From positions 52,616,954 through 52,680,953 of the forward strand of contig CM056742.1 of assembly GCA_029851415.1 (NCBI GenBank): a DNA stretch of 64,000 nt, in the 5' to 3' direction. Numbering within the stretch: position 1 is the stretch's first letter; each line of letters starts with the position of its first letter. The DNA comes from Eretmocerus hayati. Its lineage: Eukaryota > Arthropoda > Insecta > Hymenoptera > Aphelinidae. A model generated the notes under the pieces. The model searched no databases. It saw only the letters and a program-made list of their open reading frames with translations, and had not been told where the DNA came from. This document shows positions 56,701 to 64,000 of this stretch, in pieces. The translations under genes were made by a program, and so were the position numbers.

Positions 56701-57548
56701 ATCCGGTCCGTGCAACCGATACTTGGACCATGGACTACTATATTTCGGTCTAACACGTCATCTAACAATTTGCGCTGCTTATCAGTGAGATCTTCAATGC
56801 CGACTGATGCGAGGTTGGCTGTATTTAAATCGCCCTGAGTAGCAAACTCAACAGTAAAAGGGTCTGATGGGCCCTTCTCGCCTTTCACTGTCATAGTACT
56901 TTCTTCAGGAACAAGGATTGCATTGAAAGAATATGCGAAGTCTGCTCCCAAAATTAGGTCACAGGCTAATTTTTCATAAATGAACATTGCAATGTCTTTC
57001 TTTACACCAGCAACCTCAATTGGCAATTTGGTTTGCGCTACCGGTCGCGCTAATTCACCAGTTGCTAAACGGCAGTGTGGGCCTCGATAGGGCGACACAC
57101 GAGCTCCAATTGCAGCAGCTAATTGTAGACCGATTGGTCCAACAGCTGTTCGAGATGCGCCAGTGTCGTATAAAGCGCGAACACAGGCGTTTCCTAAATT
57201 TGTTTTGAGCCACCAGCGAGGATGATCGCCAAGTGGTTTTTCATTGTCACAATCAGTTGATGGACTTGGAGAGTCCGTGGAATATAGTCCTGGTTTAGTG
57301 GCTGGCTGTTGGTCACTGACCAACCCATTACCAGAGGCCATATCCTCTAGAGAGGCGGTAGAGGCCTTACCTAGTCGCCTCCTCCTCCTTTTTTTGACAT
57401 TCAGGACAGTCATTTTTTGTGTATCCAGGCCAAGAGCAGTTCCAGCAGAATCTACTTTTTGGACCAGGACCAGGTTCTTTGTCCTTATTGTGGTCGCTTT
57501 TAATGACCGGTTTAGGTCTAGGGACCATATTGGTTTTAGGTTTGTCAT
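53742..57548 (-). CDS. pol: Gypsy-1 pol: protease, RT, RNase H, integrase with AT-hooks
   Basis: An open frame of 1268 codons. The first about 60 overlap gag in another frame and are probably not translated as such. The protease core DTGAS is at 128-132. RT has CVDYRKLN (347-354) and YLDD (447-450). RNase H starts with TDAS (595-598). The integrase zinc domain has His796, His803, Cys833 and Cys836. The catalytic core is Asp865, Asp924 and Glu959 with the usual 35-residue last spacing. A C-terminal SH3-like part (GKFTILARLGSNVYEL) follows. The last about 80 residues are basic with two AT-hook motifs (KRGRPRK at 1191-1197, RPRGRPKG at 1236-1243). A chromodomain is absent. Pol makes and inserts the DNA copy. 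The frame is +1 relative to gag, so expression needs a shift near 57390. Confidence 0.95.
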   Translation of the reverse strand: MTNLKPIWSLDLNRSLKATTIRTKNLVLVQKVDSAGTALGLDTQKMTVLNVKKRRRRRLGKASTASLEDMASGNGLVSDQQPATKPGLYSTDSPSPSTDCDNEKPLGDHPRWWLKTNLGNACVRALYDTGASRTAVGPIGLQLAAAIGARVSPYRGPHCRLATGELARPVAQTKLPIEVAGVKKDIAMFIYEKLACDLILGADFAYSFNAILVPEESTMTVKGEKGPSDPFTVEFATQGDLNTANLASVGIEDLTDKQRKLLDDVLDRNIVVHGPSIGCTDRIEHEIVVESCRPIKQKYYPVSKRIEDEMHDQVRKMLQLGVIRKSTSAWSSPVVMVRKSNGEYRFCVDYRKLNNVSRKNAYPIPQMDAILRKLQNAKYISTIDMSSAYWSIPLKKGSEQFTAFTVPGLGLFEFTKLPYGVCNGPATYQALMDDLIGPELEPFAFSYLDDIIIVTETFEKHLEVLELILKKIKDAGLTINREKSHFCKDEVRYLGVLVNRDGFRPDPEKIKPIVEFPAPKTLKKLQRFLGMASWYRKFLNDFATIAEPLTRLTKKGTPFLWTDEQQNAFEQIKIMLATAPVLNRPDHNLEFQIQTDASNTGLGALLVQIVDGEERPLEFASRVLTPQEKNFSCTERECLALLWAIKKFRPYIEGYPFKVITDHSSLRWLFNLRNPTGRLARWALELQSHDFTIQHRPGNKNIVPDCLSRMYEDEEMLETPGLATIDVEKSTQDAWYIEKFNEVQSRPKEFPNWKIVGENLYHYKPDDVLDDLGIDNDAWKLVVPQENRLQILRECHEEVTAGHFGRFKTHQRVIIHYFWPNLYHDVANFVRKCTICQQCKVQQLAPAGLMGKRSITRPWQVVAADTCVFPRSVHGNEYMIVFIDLFSKWMECVPVRKANALTVRKALDTKIILRFGTPETFLSDNGPEYSNKVIDKFLQERGIVHMTIPPYAAHCNPAERIIKTIKTSIIAYLEDKHSRRDEHVTELQFAYNTSVQHSTHLSPAFMNYGRNPVPPKNFKRQQELASAEKELVQAISNWQAHMLKLPDLHTVAMTNSQKAHEHQAQYYNKKRRDVQYAIGDAVWKRNRVLSSQAQGITGKLAPKFDGKFTILARLGSNVYELADESGQSIGKVHVQDLKPYIDGEEPPIDPEIEQSIIAPLDDDSFNQGPCRVLRSAKNVAQKTDTPKLTKKRGRPRKTKIVVTRKRVKFAPSIRHESNDNIVKVTPPNTTDPVPKRPRGRPKGSTKKKILNASSISPMRTRSSSRLAK
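57367..57548 (-). other. gag-pol overlap with A7 run
   Basis: Gag ends at 57367 and the pol frame is already open from 57548. The two frames differ by +1 (or -2). A run of seven A on the minus strand (57395-57389) followed by GGAGGAGGAGG lies just before the gag stop. A -1 slip here would soon hit a stop in the third frame, so the usual retroviral -1 shift does not fit. Confidence 0.7.
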
Positions 57549-59481
57549 TATTTGAATTATTTCGTTGTTGATTGAATGCAGGTTTATTTGCAGACGTATT
57601 TGTATTTTGCAATTTCAATGATTTGAATTTTTCATCAATTATTTTTGACACTGCATCTGTCATTTGCGCAATCGAGGTTGGCGCATTTGTGTTTTGAGTT
57701 TGCCTAGGCGCTGGGGGCGCAGTAGGCAGTGTTAGTGATTTTAATTCTTTTTGAATTAAATCTTTAATCAATTTTGTTGTCTCAACCAGTGGTTCAACCG
57801 AGGTTGCTGCCAGGTTAGGTTGAGATTTATTGTCGTCTGATTTTTTCGTCTCGGGTGGTTTACATGCCAGTTCAGGCAAGAGACACTGATCAGGATTGGG
57901 GGGTGGACGATAAAATTTATTGCTATCTCGAATATGCTCCGCTTCTCGAGTAAGCGTGAAGAGGTCGTCGACCGTTTTGACTTTATCGCGAGGGACCCAT
58001 TGTTGAATTGTGGGATGCAAATTGCGATATAAAAGTTCAAGTTGTTGGTCATCGCTCCATGGTGTATCAAATTTGTCTAGTATTGTTAAAAGACAAACAA
58101 TGTAGTCTCTTGCGCGCTCTTCTTTCCCTTGCGTACGAGACTCTGCTTCGCGGATAAGTCGTTGCTGGAAGTGCTTATCTCGACCAAAACATATTCGAGC
58201 ATCTGTCTTGAATGCTGCCCAATTTGTCCATTTGGACCGCGATTGTCTGAACCATCGCAAAGCTGGACCGGTGAGTAATTCGGTCAGTGCATTCATGAGG
58301 TCTTCATCTGCAATACTAGATAATGTCTTGCATTCGTCAACTCGTTGTAAAAATTCTTCTATGCTGCCATCTTTTAAATCTCCAGAGAAAGTCAATTTCC
58401 ATTGACGTACTATTTTTCCAATGTCGACAGGTTGGCTGCGAATTGAGTTATTTCTCCCATAGGTATCGTTGAGACCACTGTGCACAGCTTGCGGTGCTGG
58501 CAGATTGTTTGTTACATTTATTGGTTGAATGACTGTTTGGTCAGATTGTCTTGTTCGATCTTCATTTGGATTGAAATATCGAAGATCGTATGTATCTTGA
58601 AGATTAACACTTCTTATTCGAGGTGCGTCGCTTGCGAGCCTCGGCACGCTCGTTGGTATAACTGTACTTTGACCTACAGGCATTTGCGTGCTATTTGCGA
58701 ATTCGCGAGTATCGAAATTGCGCGATTTTTCGATTAATTGAGCTTCAATTGCTTGCGCACGTTTTTGTGATTCTTCTAGCTCGCGATTCTTCTTGGTCCA
58801 ATTTAATTGTAATGCGTCGACCTGTTTTTGCGCGGCAGTCAACCGCTTCAGTTGATTTGCGACCATTCTTGGTATATGTTGTACAGTACCATCATCACAG
58901 ATGTATGGTACTAAATCAAGGTCAGTAGGACTACCTGTAGTACTAGTGATAGGCCTGTTGTCCATTGAGGTCACAGAGGTTGTAGTTGGCCGAGGCATCG
59001 TGCCTGTATACGTCGAAATGGTTATTGATGTTGTTGTAATTGTCGTCGATCCGCTGACTATTGTTGGAAAGATGTCATTTTCTTCTTCTTGTATTAATGA
59101 CGATGTCAATCCTCCGCTTGCCATTGCGTTGACGTTGCTATCTTCATTGATGTAGTGGTCTCCGCGAACCGATTTATACGCAGTTTGTACTAAATCTCTA
59201 CGCAATGTTATCCTATATTGCTTTAAATCTTCATCATTCTCGAATTCATTATTTTCAATGAAGTCAGATTCGGTATAATCACCTAATAGGCAGCGCATAA
59301 GCCTTTCCATTTGGATGGTTTCATCTCCATCTTCTCGAAGTTCAAGTTTGCGAATTGTCTCTAATTGTTCATCTGGTTTCAGACTAGTCAACCAACAGGT
59401 CAAGTCTGCTTCTGATTCAAAAATAGTTTCGTTTTCTTCCGCCATGACTTTCAAAAATGTTGCAAAACTTTCAAAATTCAT
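57367..59481 (-). CDS. gag: Gypsy-1 gag
   Basis: An open frame of 704 codons from ATG at 59481. An acidic N terminus (to about 110) is followed by a Thr/Ser-rich stretch (about 120-190) and a predicted coil (LKRLTAAQKQVDALQLNWTK). The capsid-type region comes next (VDIGKIVRQWKLTF to AEHIRD), with SIEEFLQRVDECKTL and ADEDLMNALTEL conserved with Gypsy-2. A proline linker follows. The zinc knuckle near the C terminus is Cys679-x2-Cys682-x4-Tyr687-x4-Cys692, so the usual His is a Tyr. The frame ends about 12 codons later. Gag forms the intracellular particle and binds RNA. Confidence 0.9.
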   Translation of the reverse strand: MNFESFATFLKVMAEENETIFESEADLTCWLTSLKPDEQLETIRKLELREDGDETIQMERLMRCLLGDYTESDFIENNEFENDEDLKQYRITLRRDLVQTAYKSVRGDHYINEDSNVNAMASGGLTSSLIQEEENDIFPTIVSGSTTITTTSITISTYTGTMPRPTTTSVTSMDNRPITSTTGSPTDLDLVPYICDDGTVQHIPRMVANQLKRLTAAQKQVDALQLNWTKKNRELEESQKRAQAIEAQLIEKSRNFDTREFANSTQMPVGQSTVIPTSVPRLASDAPRIRSVNLQDTYDLRYFNPNEDRTRQSDQTVIQPINVTNNLPAPQAVHSGLNDTYGRNNSIRSQPVDIGKIVRQWKLTFSGDLKDGSIEEFLQRVDECKTLSSIADEDLMNALTELLTGPALRWFRQSRSKWTNWAAFKTDARICFGRDKHFQQRLIREAESRTQGKEERARDYIVCLLTILDKFDTPWSDDQQLELLYRNLHPTIQQWVPRDKVKTVDDLFTLTREAEHIRDSNKFYRPPPNPDQCLLPELACKPPETKKSDDNKSQPNLAATSVEPLVETTKLIKDLIQKELKSLTLPTAPPAPRQTQNTNAPTSIAQMTDAVSKIIDEKFKSLKLQNTNTSANKPAFNQQRNNSNNDKPKTNMVPRPKPVIKSDHNKDKEPGPGPKSRFCWNCSWPGYTKNDCPECQKKEEEATR

Positions 59482-60884
59482 TCAATTCCATTGACTGTGA
59501 AGTCAAATTCATGAAAAGTATTGGATTTTATCCGAAAAGTTGCAAAAAAGCGGAAAAATGAATTTTTGAAGTTTTGTTTATTGCAAAATTTATTGTTAAA
59601 TTAATTGCAAAATTATTGGAAACAGCTAGATCAATCGCAATCTTGGACTTCTAATGATATCTGTTGCTATCTCAGTCGAATTCTGGTACAAAAAGTCAAA
59701 AAAGCGAAAAACAGCTATTTTCGAAAATATTCAAAAATCAATTTTGATTTTACTCTGAGTGGCTTCGTTTACCCCAACATCGGGTGTTATTTGCAGAGAA
59801 AATTCAATTTTTATTGTAAATTGTTTAAATGATTAACAATAACAATTCTTCATTTTGCTATGCGCACGTTATATACCTATAATACGTGGACAAGGTCCAA
59901 ATACGCACGCCTATTCTATAGCGCAACGCTCGAATTAATGTAGTCGTCAGTATACCTATATATATTATTCAAGGGTATTGGTATATCTATATATCAAGTC
60001 AAAAACGAGACTGATCAATGTTACCTATATGTGGTCGTTTGCACTTTGGTCTAATGGAATTGACCAATTATTTGTCAAAAAACTCGAATTTGTTTATAAA
60101 ATTGTTAGCAACAATCGTATTTGCAATGCACAAGTGTGCATGAGTCATCAGAAATTTATTCAATTCAATAGAAAAATTTTTAGAATTTTTACAAAGGGAA
60201 TTGAAAATATTGGTCAAAGACCTTCAAAATTGACTCAAATTGCACTAAAAATTGCTAAATTTATTAATAAACAATTAATTTTAGGTGTTCATTGATCGGC
60301 GATCGCTTTTGAATTATTTCAATCGGGCGCAAGAATTTTCGGAACGCATTGGGACGCTGGGACGGTTGTAAACGCCTAACGCTATATCACTATATCTATA
60401 TATATTGCTGTCGCTTGCATCGCTGTGCACTCTCATAGTGCACGTTTCATACACACACTTGTTGCATGGCGAGTTTAAATCGCGTGATTTTACAATGAAC
60501 TATGCCACGCGCACGAAATATTCTGACTGAATATTATATTATATATCGCTATCTCTCTCGCGCTCGTGAGAGAGAACTTTAACTCGTTAGCGAGCGAGCG
60601 ACGATCGCGCGATGTTGGTTATGACCATATATGGTCTTGTTTGCCTCTTCTGTCGAGGCGTCGAAAAGTCGCGAAAATTTTGAGCTTCTATTTGCTCCGA
60701 AAATTTCCAAGCAAAATGGCCGTCGAGACCACGCGGTGCAGAAAATTTGCTCCGAAAATCCAACCGCACTTGGATTTTTCATACTCGACTCACCATGCTC
60801 TCACACTCATAACTCACACACACTATTACACACTACCACGTGCTCGAATTTGTGTGCATTGTACTCTAATTATGCAATAAAATA
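59482..60884 (-). other. Gypsy-1 leader
   Basis: About 1.4 kb between gag and PBS. It is AT-rich, has no long frame on the minus strand, and carries one GGTCAAAGACC dyad (60212-60222) of the type seen upstream of the 3' LTR. The frames open on the plus strand are not expected to be used. Confidence 0.7.
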
Positions 60885-60902
60885 GAACCGAGTTGGGCGC
60901 CA
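60885..60902 (-). promoter_or_regulatory. Gypsy-1 primer binding site
   Basis: Minus strand TGGCGCCCAACTCGGTTC lies one base inside the 5' LTR. TGGCGCCCAAC is the complement of the tRNA-Lys 3' end; the remaining seven bases differ. Confidence 0.8.
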
Positions 60903-60903
60903 A

Positions 60904-61777
60904 TGTGACTGGATTTATTCAGGCACATCCAGGCAGAGCCTGGTTTTATTTCGTGGGTTACTTACTCTATAATTTGCATATTGAGAGGGAGTATGAAATG
61001 ATAAGAGCAAGGCGATAAAGTTGAGCACCGGAGCTTTAATGGAAATAAAGAAGAGAAAGTTGAAACATATTTACAAAATATTTACAAAAGGTCATTAGAC
61101 CGGGAGAGTACTTGCGCAGGCTCGAGCACGAGGTCGGGAGGGCACGAAGAGGAATACATTCTACTGGCCACAGAAAGAGAGAGAGAGGATTCGAGCTAGC
61201 ACTTACAGAACGTTGAACTTTGTCCTTGAAGACGACGTCGGCTACTGGGCGCAGGATGGCCACGAGACGCAAGTCGGCCTTGGGACTGTCGCTAGTGGGA
61301 CGCTTGGCACGGTCGGCGATTTGACCTCGTATGGTCAGGAAGCTGCACCGGGCTCCTCAGATAATCCACTAAGTGCAGGGTCGGTCGCGAGACCACTGCC
61401 CCAGGTCAAAATATGCACGCGCGCACCGTAACTTTTATATCGGCGACGAGGAAAACGCGCGGCAAAAACGGAGCAGAAATCGGAGCGAGCGACGGCGCGT
61501 GCTCTCTCGATCACAAACGACGTAAGTCTGCCGCCGGCGGCGTGGTGATGATGAAATGGCGCGCGAGGGGAGGGAGCGCGAGGGGAAGTATGGCTACTGC
61601 TATACCTATAGCCCGCGCGAGCCCGTCTCGCTATAGTGTGCTTTCTCTCTCTCTCTTACCTTAAAAATGTCCTCTCCTTCGCTCGGCTCTTGCTGAAACA
61701 GTAACTTTATGATTAGATTATAAATTCTGTTACTTGGCCCAGGAGAGAGGCAGGACGGATATTACTCATCCGTCACA
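60904..61777 (-). repeat. 5' LTR of Gypsy-1
   Basis: 874 bp, TGTGACGG to GTCACA on the minus strand. A minus-strand TATAAAAGT at about 61431-61439 is a good core promoter candidate, which would place the start near 61405. The (CT)n tract is shorter than in the 3' LTR and one base differs near 61606. Confidence 0.95.
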
Positions 61778-62230
61778 ACTGAGTAATTTGTACATTTTTC
61801 TTCCTTGTTTAGCAGATAACTCTGATGCATCTCGACCTCCTCAGACGCTTTTCAGCTCGCTTTGAAGCTCTCTTTAAGACCTTTAGAATAAGCTGAGGTA
61901 AGTTTAATTTTGACCAATTGGAGACGAGTTATCTTGATATTTCCCAAGAGAGATTTTTATCGAAAATAACGAAAAAATTGCATTCTTGGCCTCATAAGGC
62001 TAACTGAGGGCGTGAAGCTCCACAAGAACGAAAGGGCAGCACGTACATTATGATATTTGGATGTTCTATTTGTATTCACACTCAGACATGCCATTTCATA
62101 GCACAGGCACGAACTTCCACTAATGTCACAAGAGTACGAAAATCGGACAGCGTTATTCACCGCAGTAGATGATGTTATTATTCATCGAATGTAGGTATCA
62201 TCAATTCTCCGAGAGGCGGAAACGTGAAGG

Positions 62231-62298
62231 CCGATCATCGAAGTTAAGCATCGTTGGGTGCGCTTAGTACTTGGATGGGTAACCGCCCATCTCGGTCT
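62231..62298 (+). ncRNA. 5S rRNA-like fragment inside the DNA transposon
   Basis: CCGATCATCGAAGTTAAGC...GGG...CTTAGTACTTGGATGGGTAACCGCCC follows the 3' two-thirds of insect 5S rRNA, including the internal control region (GTTAAGC and GGATGGGTGACCGCC boxes, here with GTAACC). The 5' third and the 3' terminal stem are missing or diverged. It is a pseudogene or SINE3-type promoter, not a functional 5S gene. Confidence 0.75.
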
Positions 62299-63036
62299 AA
62301 TCAACCTGCACGAGCTGACTTTTCTGATAGATTAATTGACACTTACACCTCAGCATTGTCAGCGGAAGGCACGAAATGTTACCATTGCGGTGTTCATGCT
62401 CACCAAATGTGGCATCAGCATCGTAAGGGTAGCATGATAAAGGTATCAAACTCTCCAGAGCAAGTTCTACCCACTTCGGGAGTTTCCCCTCGCTCCACGG
62501 GCATGATTCCCGGGCAAATGCGGAGAGAATTAGATTTAGGGTGAGTGGCTGGATCTCAAAACTCGCCACGATGAAACACGAAATGTGAAACCCATGAGAT
62601 CCACCCCGGTTGTAATAGTCCATTGGCTGAAGGCGACCGTTGAACACATGGAAAAAAACTACATGCTCAGTCATCTACATTAAGCTCCGATACTATTAAA
62701 TCGAGGAGGAAGTATTGAGACCAATTTTCAAACACGACAAAAGTCCATATAAATGTCCATATTTTTGATAAAAATCTCTCTTGGGGAAAATCAAGATAAC
62801 TCGTCTACAGTTGGTCAAAACCGAACTCGCCTAATTTCATTTTAGAGGCCTTAAGGAGAGCTTCAAAATGAGCTAAAGTATGTCTGAAAAGGTTGAGATG
62901 CGTCAGAGTTATCTGCTAAGATCTCATTTCTCGCGTCCAGCGGAGGAGTTCCCACATCTACTAGTCGAAATCTAACTTTTCCGACCCCAAGCGTATCGAT
63001 CTGAAGAAAAATTCATTTTCGGCCCACCCTAATGTA

Positions 63037-64000
63037 TATATACAATGTGACCACGATATCTCTGACAAAACATACATGCAGAAGCACAAAGCATGGGAAT
63101 AACCTCCAAATTTGTCCAGAATCATCGTGGTCACGTGGTATACACACAAATGCGGAAAATGACTATCAGCATTGATAATGATGATTGTGATGATGGTAGC
63201 AAATACCAACTTGGAAATATCTTCATTGTATTCAGTCTTGGGAAAATTTCCCAAAGATGGCAGTTAGGGATTCAGATTACCGATAGACCAATACTGTTTT
63301 CCTGGTAGCTGCTATCCGTCATGGTTCTAGAGACTTAAAAGGCTCAACAATACCATAATTCTGCAGTACCTGTTGGAAAACACTATGACCTGGTCTCAAA
63401 GTAATCCGCTCAACTCACGACGACTACTGTTACCTGGTATTGCTTAGTCATTGTGTTGTTGAGCCCCTTGGGCTGATCCAAGTGTATCAGGTACTAGCTA
63501 TTTTGGCAAAAAAGCCCACTCACCGATCTAAGTCCACTTGACGAAGGCTCTGTAATTCAATCTGTCAAGCAAAACTGCATTATTCTCATTCTGAGTACAC
63601 GTTTTTGTTTATCAATGCATTATTGTAAACAAATTCAGCATCGGAAACGATTCGGTTCGGATGCGTTGGGGGGGGGGGGGAGGGGCGGGGCGGTTCGCCT
63701 TCAAAGAGTGGTTAGGGGGACGAACGCCCTATCCCCCCCCCCGTATCCGCCCTTGCCCACCGTAGGTCATTTGGAATGATGAGGTGTACGGCTATCACGT
63801 CTCAATCTACAACAGAAGACGCTAATTTTTCAATTTTCCGGATCCAAGATCATGATCAATGAATGGAATTCGGGTGAGATTTGACGGAATTCTGTAACCC
63901 CTGGAAATCAATCAATTTCTCGACACTCTTCTTCATATTCAATGTTAAATGCCAAAGAGCGTGAGAGTTGTATTTCATTTCTCTGGGTTAAAATTACGAT
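63037..64000. other. No recognised gene; G and C homopolymer runs
   Basis: A G-rich run (13 G at 63668-63680, then AGGGGCGGGGCGG) and a C run at 63733-63742 lie about 50 bp apart and could pair or form a quadruplex. No exon or known repeat is seen in the rest. Confidence 0.4.

Larger units (their letters stand above)
51004..61777 (-). mobile_element. Complete, probably recent Ty3/Gypsy element (Gypsy-1) with a third ORF
   Basis: This 10.8-kb element in minus orientation has LTRs at 60904-61777 (5') and 51004-51881 (3'). By eye the LTRs differ by one substitution and a four-base microsatellite length change. The LTR ends are TGTGAC and GTCACA. A 4-bp target duplication ACTG flanks it (51000-51003 and 61778-61781). 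It has a PBS and a PPT, and gag, pol and ORF3 are all open. The open frames and near-identical LTRs mean it inserted very recently and may still be able to move. No envelope gene is seen. Confidence 0.95.
50829..63034. mobile_element. DNA transposon with TA flanks, interrupted by the intact Gypsy
   Basis: The left end CATTAGGGAGGGCCGAAAATG (from 50829) is mirrored at the right end by CATTTTCGGCCCACCCTAATG (to 63034), with TA at 50827-50828 and 63035-63036. The arms stay complementary through ACTAGTAGATGTG and GAAATGAGATCTT and, after the Gypsy insertion, through AGCAGATAACTCTGA (61812 onward against about 62920). Without the Gypsy element the transposon would be about 1.4 kb with TIRs near 270 bp. 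It encodes no transposase. A 5S-rRNA-like stretch lies in its centre. TA flanks suggest a Tc1/mariner-type mechanism. Confidence 0.75.

Noticed and set aside
62231..62298. Functional 5S rRNA gene
   Set aside because: The 5' third and terminal stem are missing or diverged.

Overview
The window looks like transposon-rich, non-coding-dominated DNA from an arthropod, most likely an insect. It is AT-rich, has interrupted genes with splice signals, and is packed with LTR retrotransposons, non-LTR elements, a Penelope-like element, DNA transposons and foldback repeats. I see no bacterial or organellar gene organisation. The only host gene I recognise is one spliced exon of the 18S rRNA methyltransferase BUD23 (13226-13649, minus). 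A hymenopteran origin is a guess from the mobile-element types and is not proven.

Left part (1-13 kb): the tail of a Copia element with its 3' LTR; a complete short LTR retrotransposon (942-4454, 4-bp target duplication) that carries one unfamiliar 286-codon ORF instead of gag/pol; a YqaJ-type nuclease pseudogene split by a 1.6-kb GC-rich, highly structured insertion with an 11-bp target duplication (5435-7057); a decayed non-LTR reverse transcriptase (9.4-10.7 kb); and dispersed repeats.

Middle (13-31 kb): the BUD23 exon, a CCGCCCCAC minisatellite, a 2.4-kb inverted-terminal-repeat element (15866-18288) into which a 570-bp TRIM retrotransposon has inserted (its two LTRs each contain a tRNA-like unit), a fragment of Polinton-type protein-primed DNA polymerase B, two large palindromes, the GIY-YIG end of a Penelope-like element, and a foldback repeat cluster.

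Right part (31-64 kb): two related Ty3/Gypsy elements. The older one (31632-48054, plus) sits inside a large palindrome and has itself been hit by at least five insertions (two short TIR elements, a Penelope-derived piece carrying hammerhead-like motifs, a 3.25-kb non-LTR element and one more). The younger one (51004-61777, minus) is complete: nearly identical LTRs, TSD ACTG, PBS, PPT, open gag, open pol and an open third ORF. It sits inside a TA-flanked DNA transposon (50829-63034) that also carries a 5S-rRNA-like stretch.

The features I find most novel are: a third ORF shared by both Gypsy elements, with a coiled coil and a C-terminal CPxC-x10-CPx4H motif; two AT-hooks at the integrase C terminus; an array of ten GGTC-N3/4-GACC dyads upstream of the 3' LTR; the tRNA-like Pol III unit in the TRIM LTRs; and the structured 5435-7057 retroelement.
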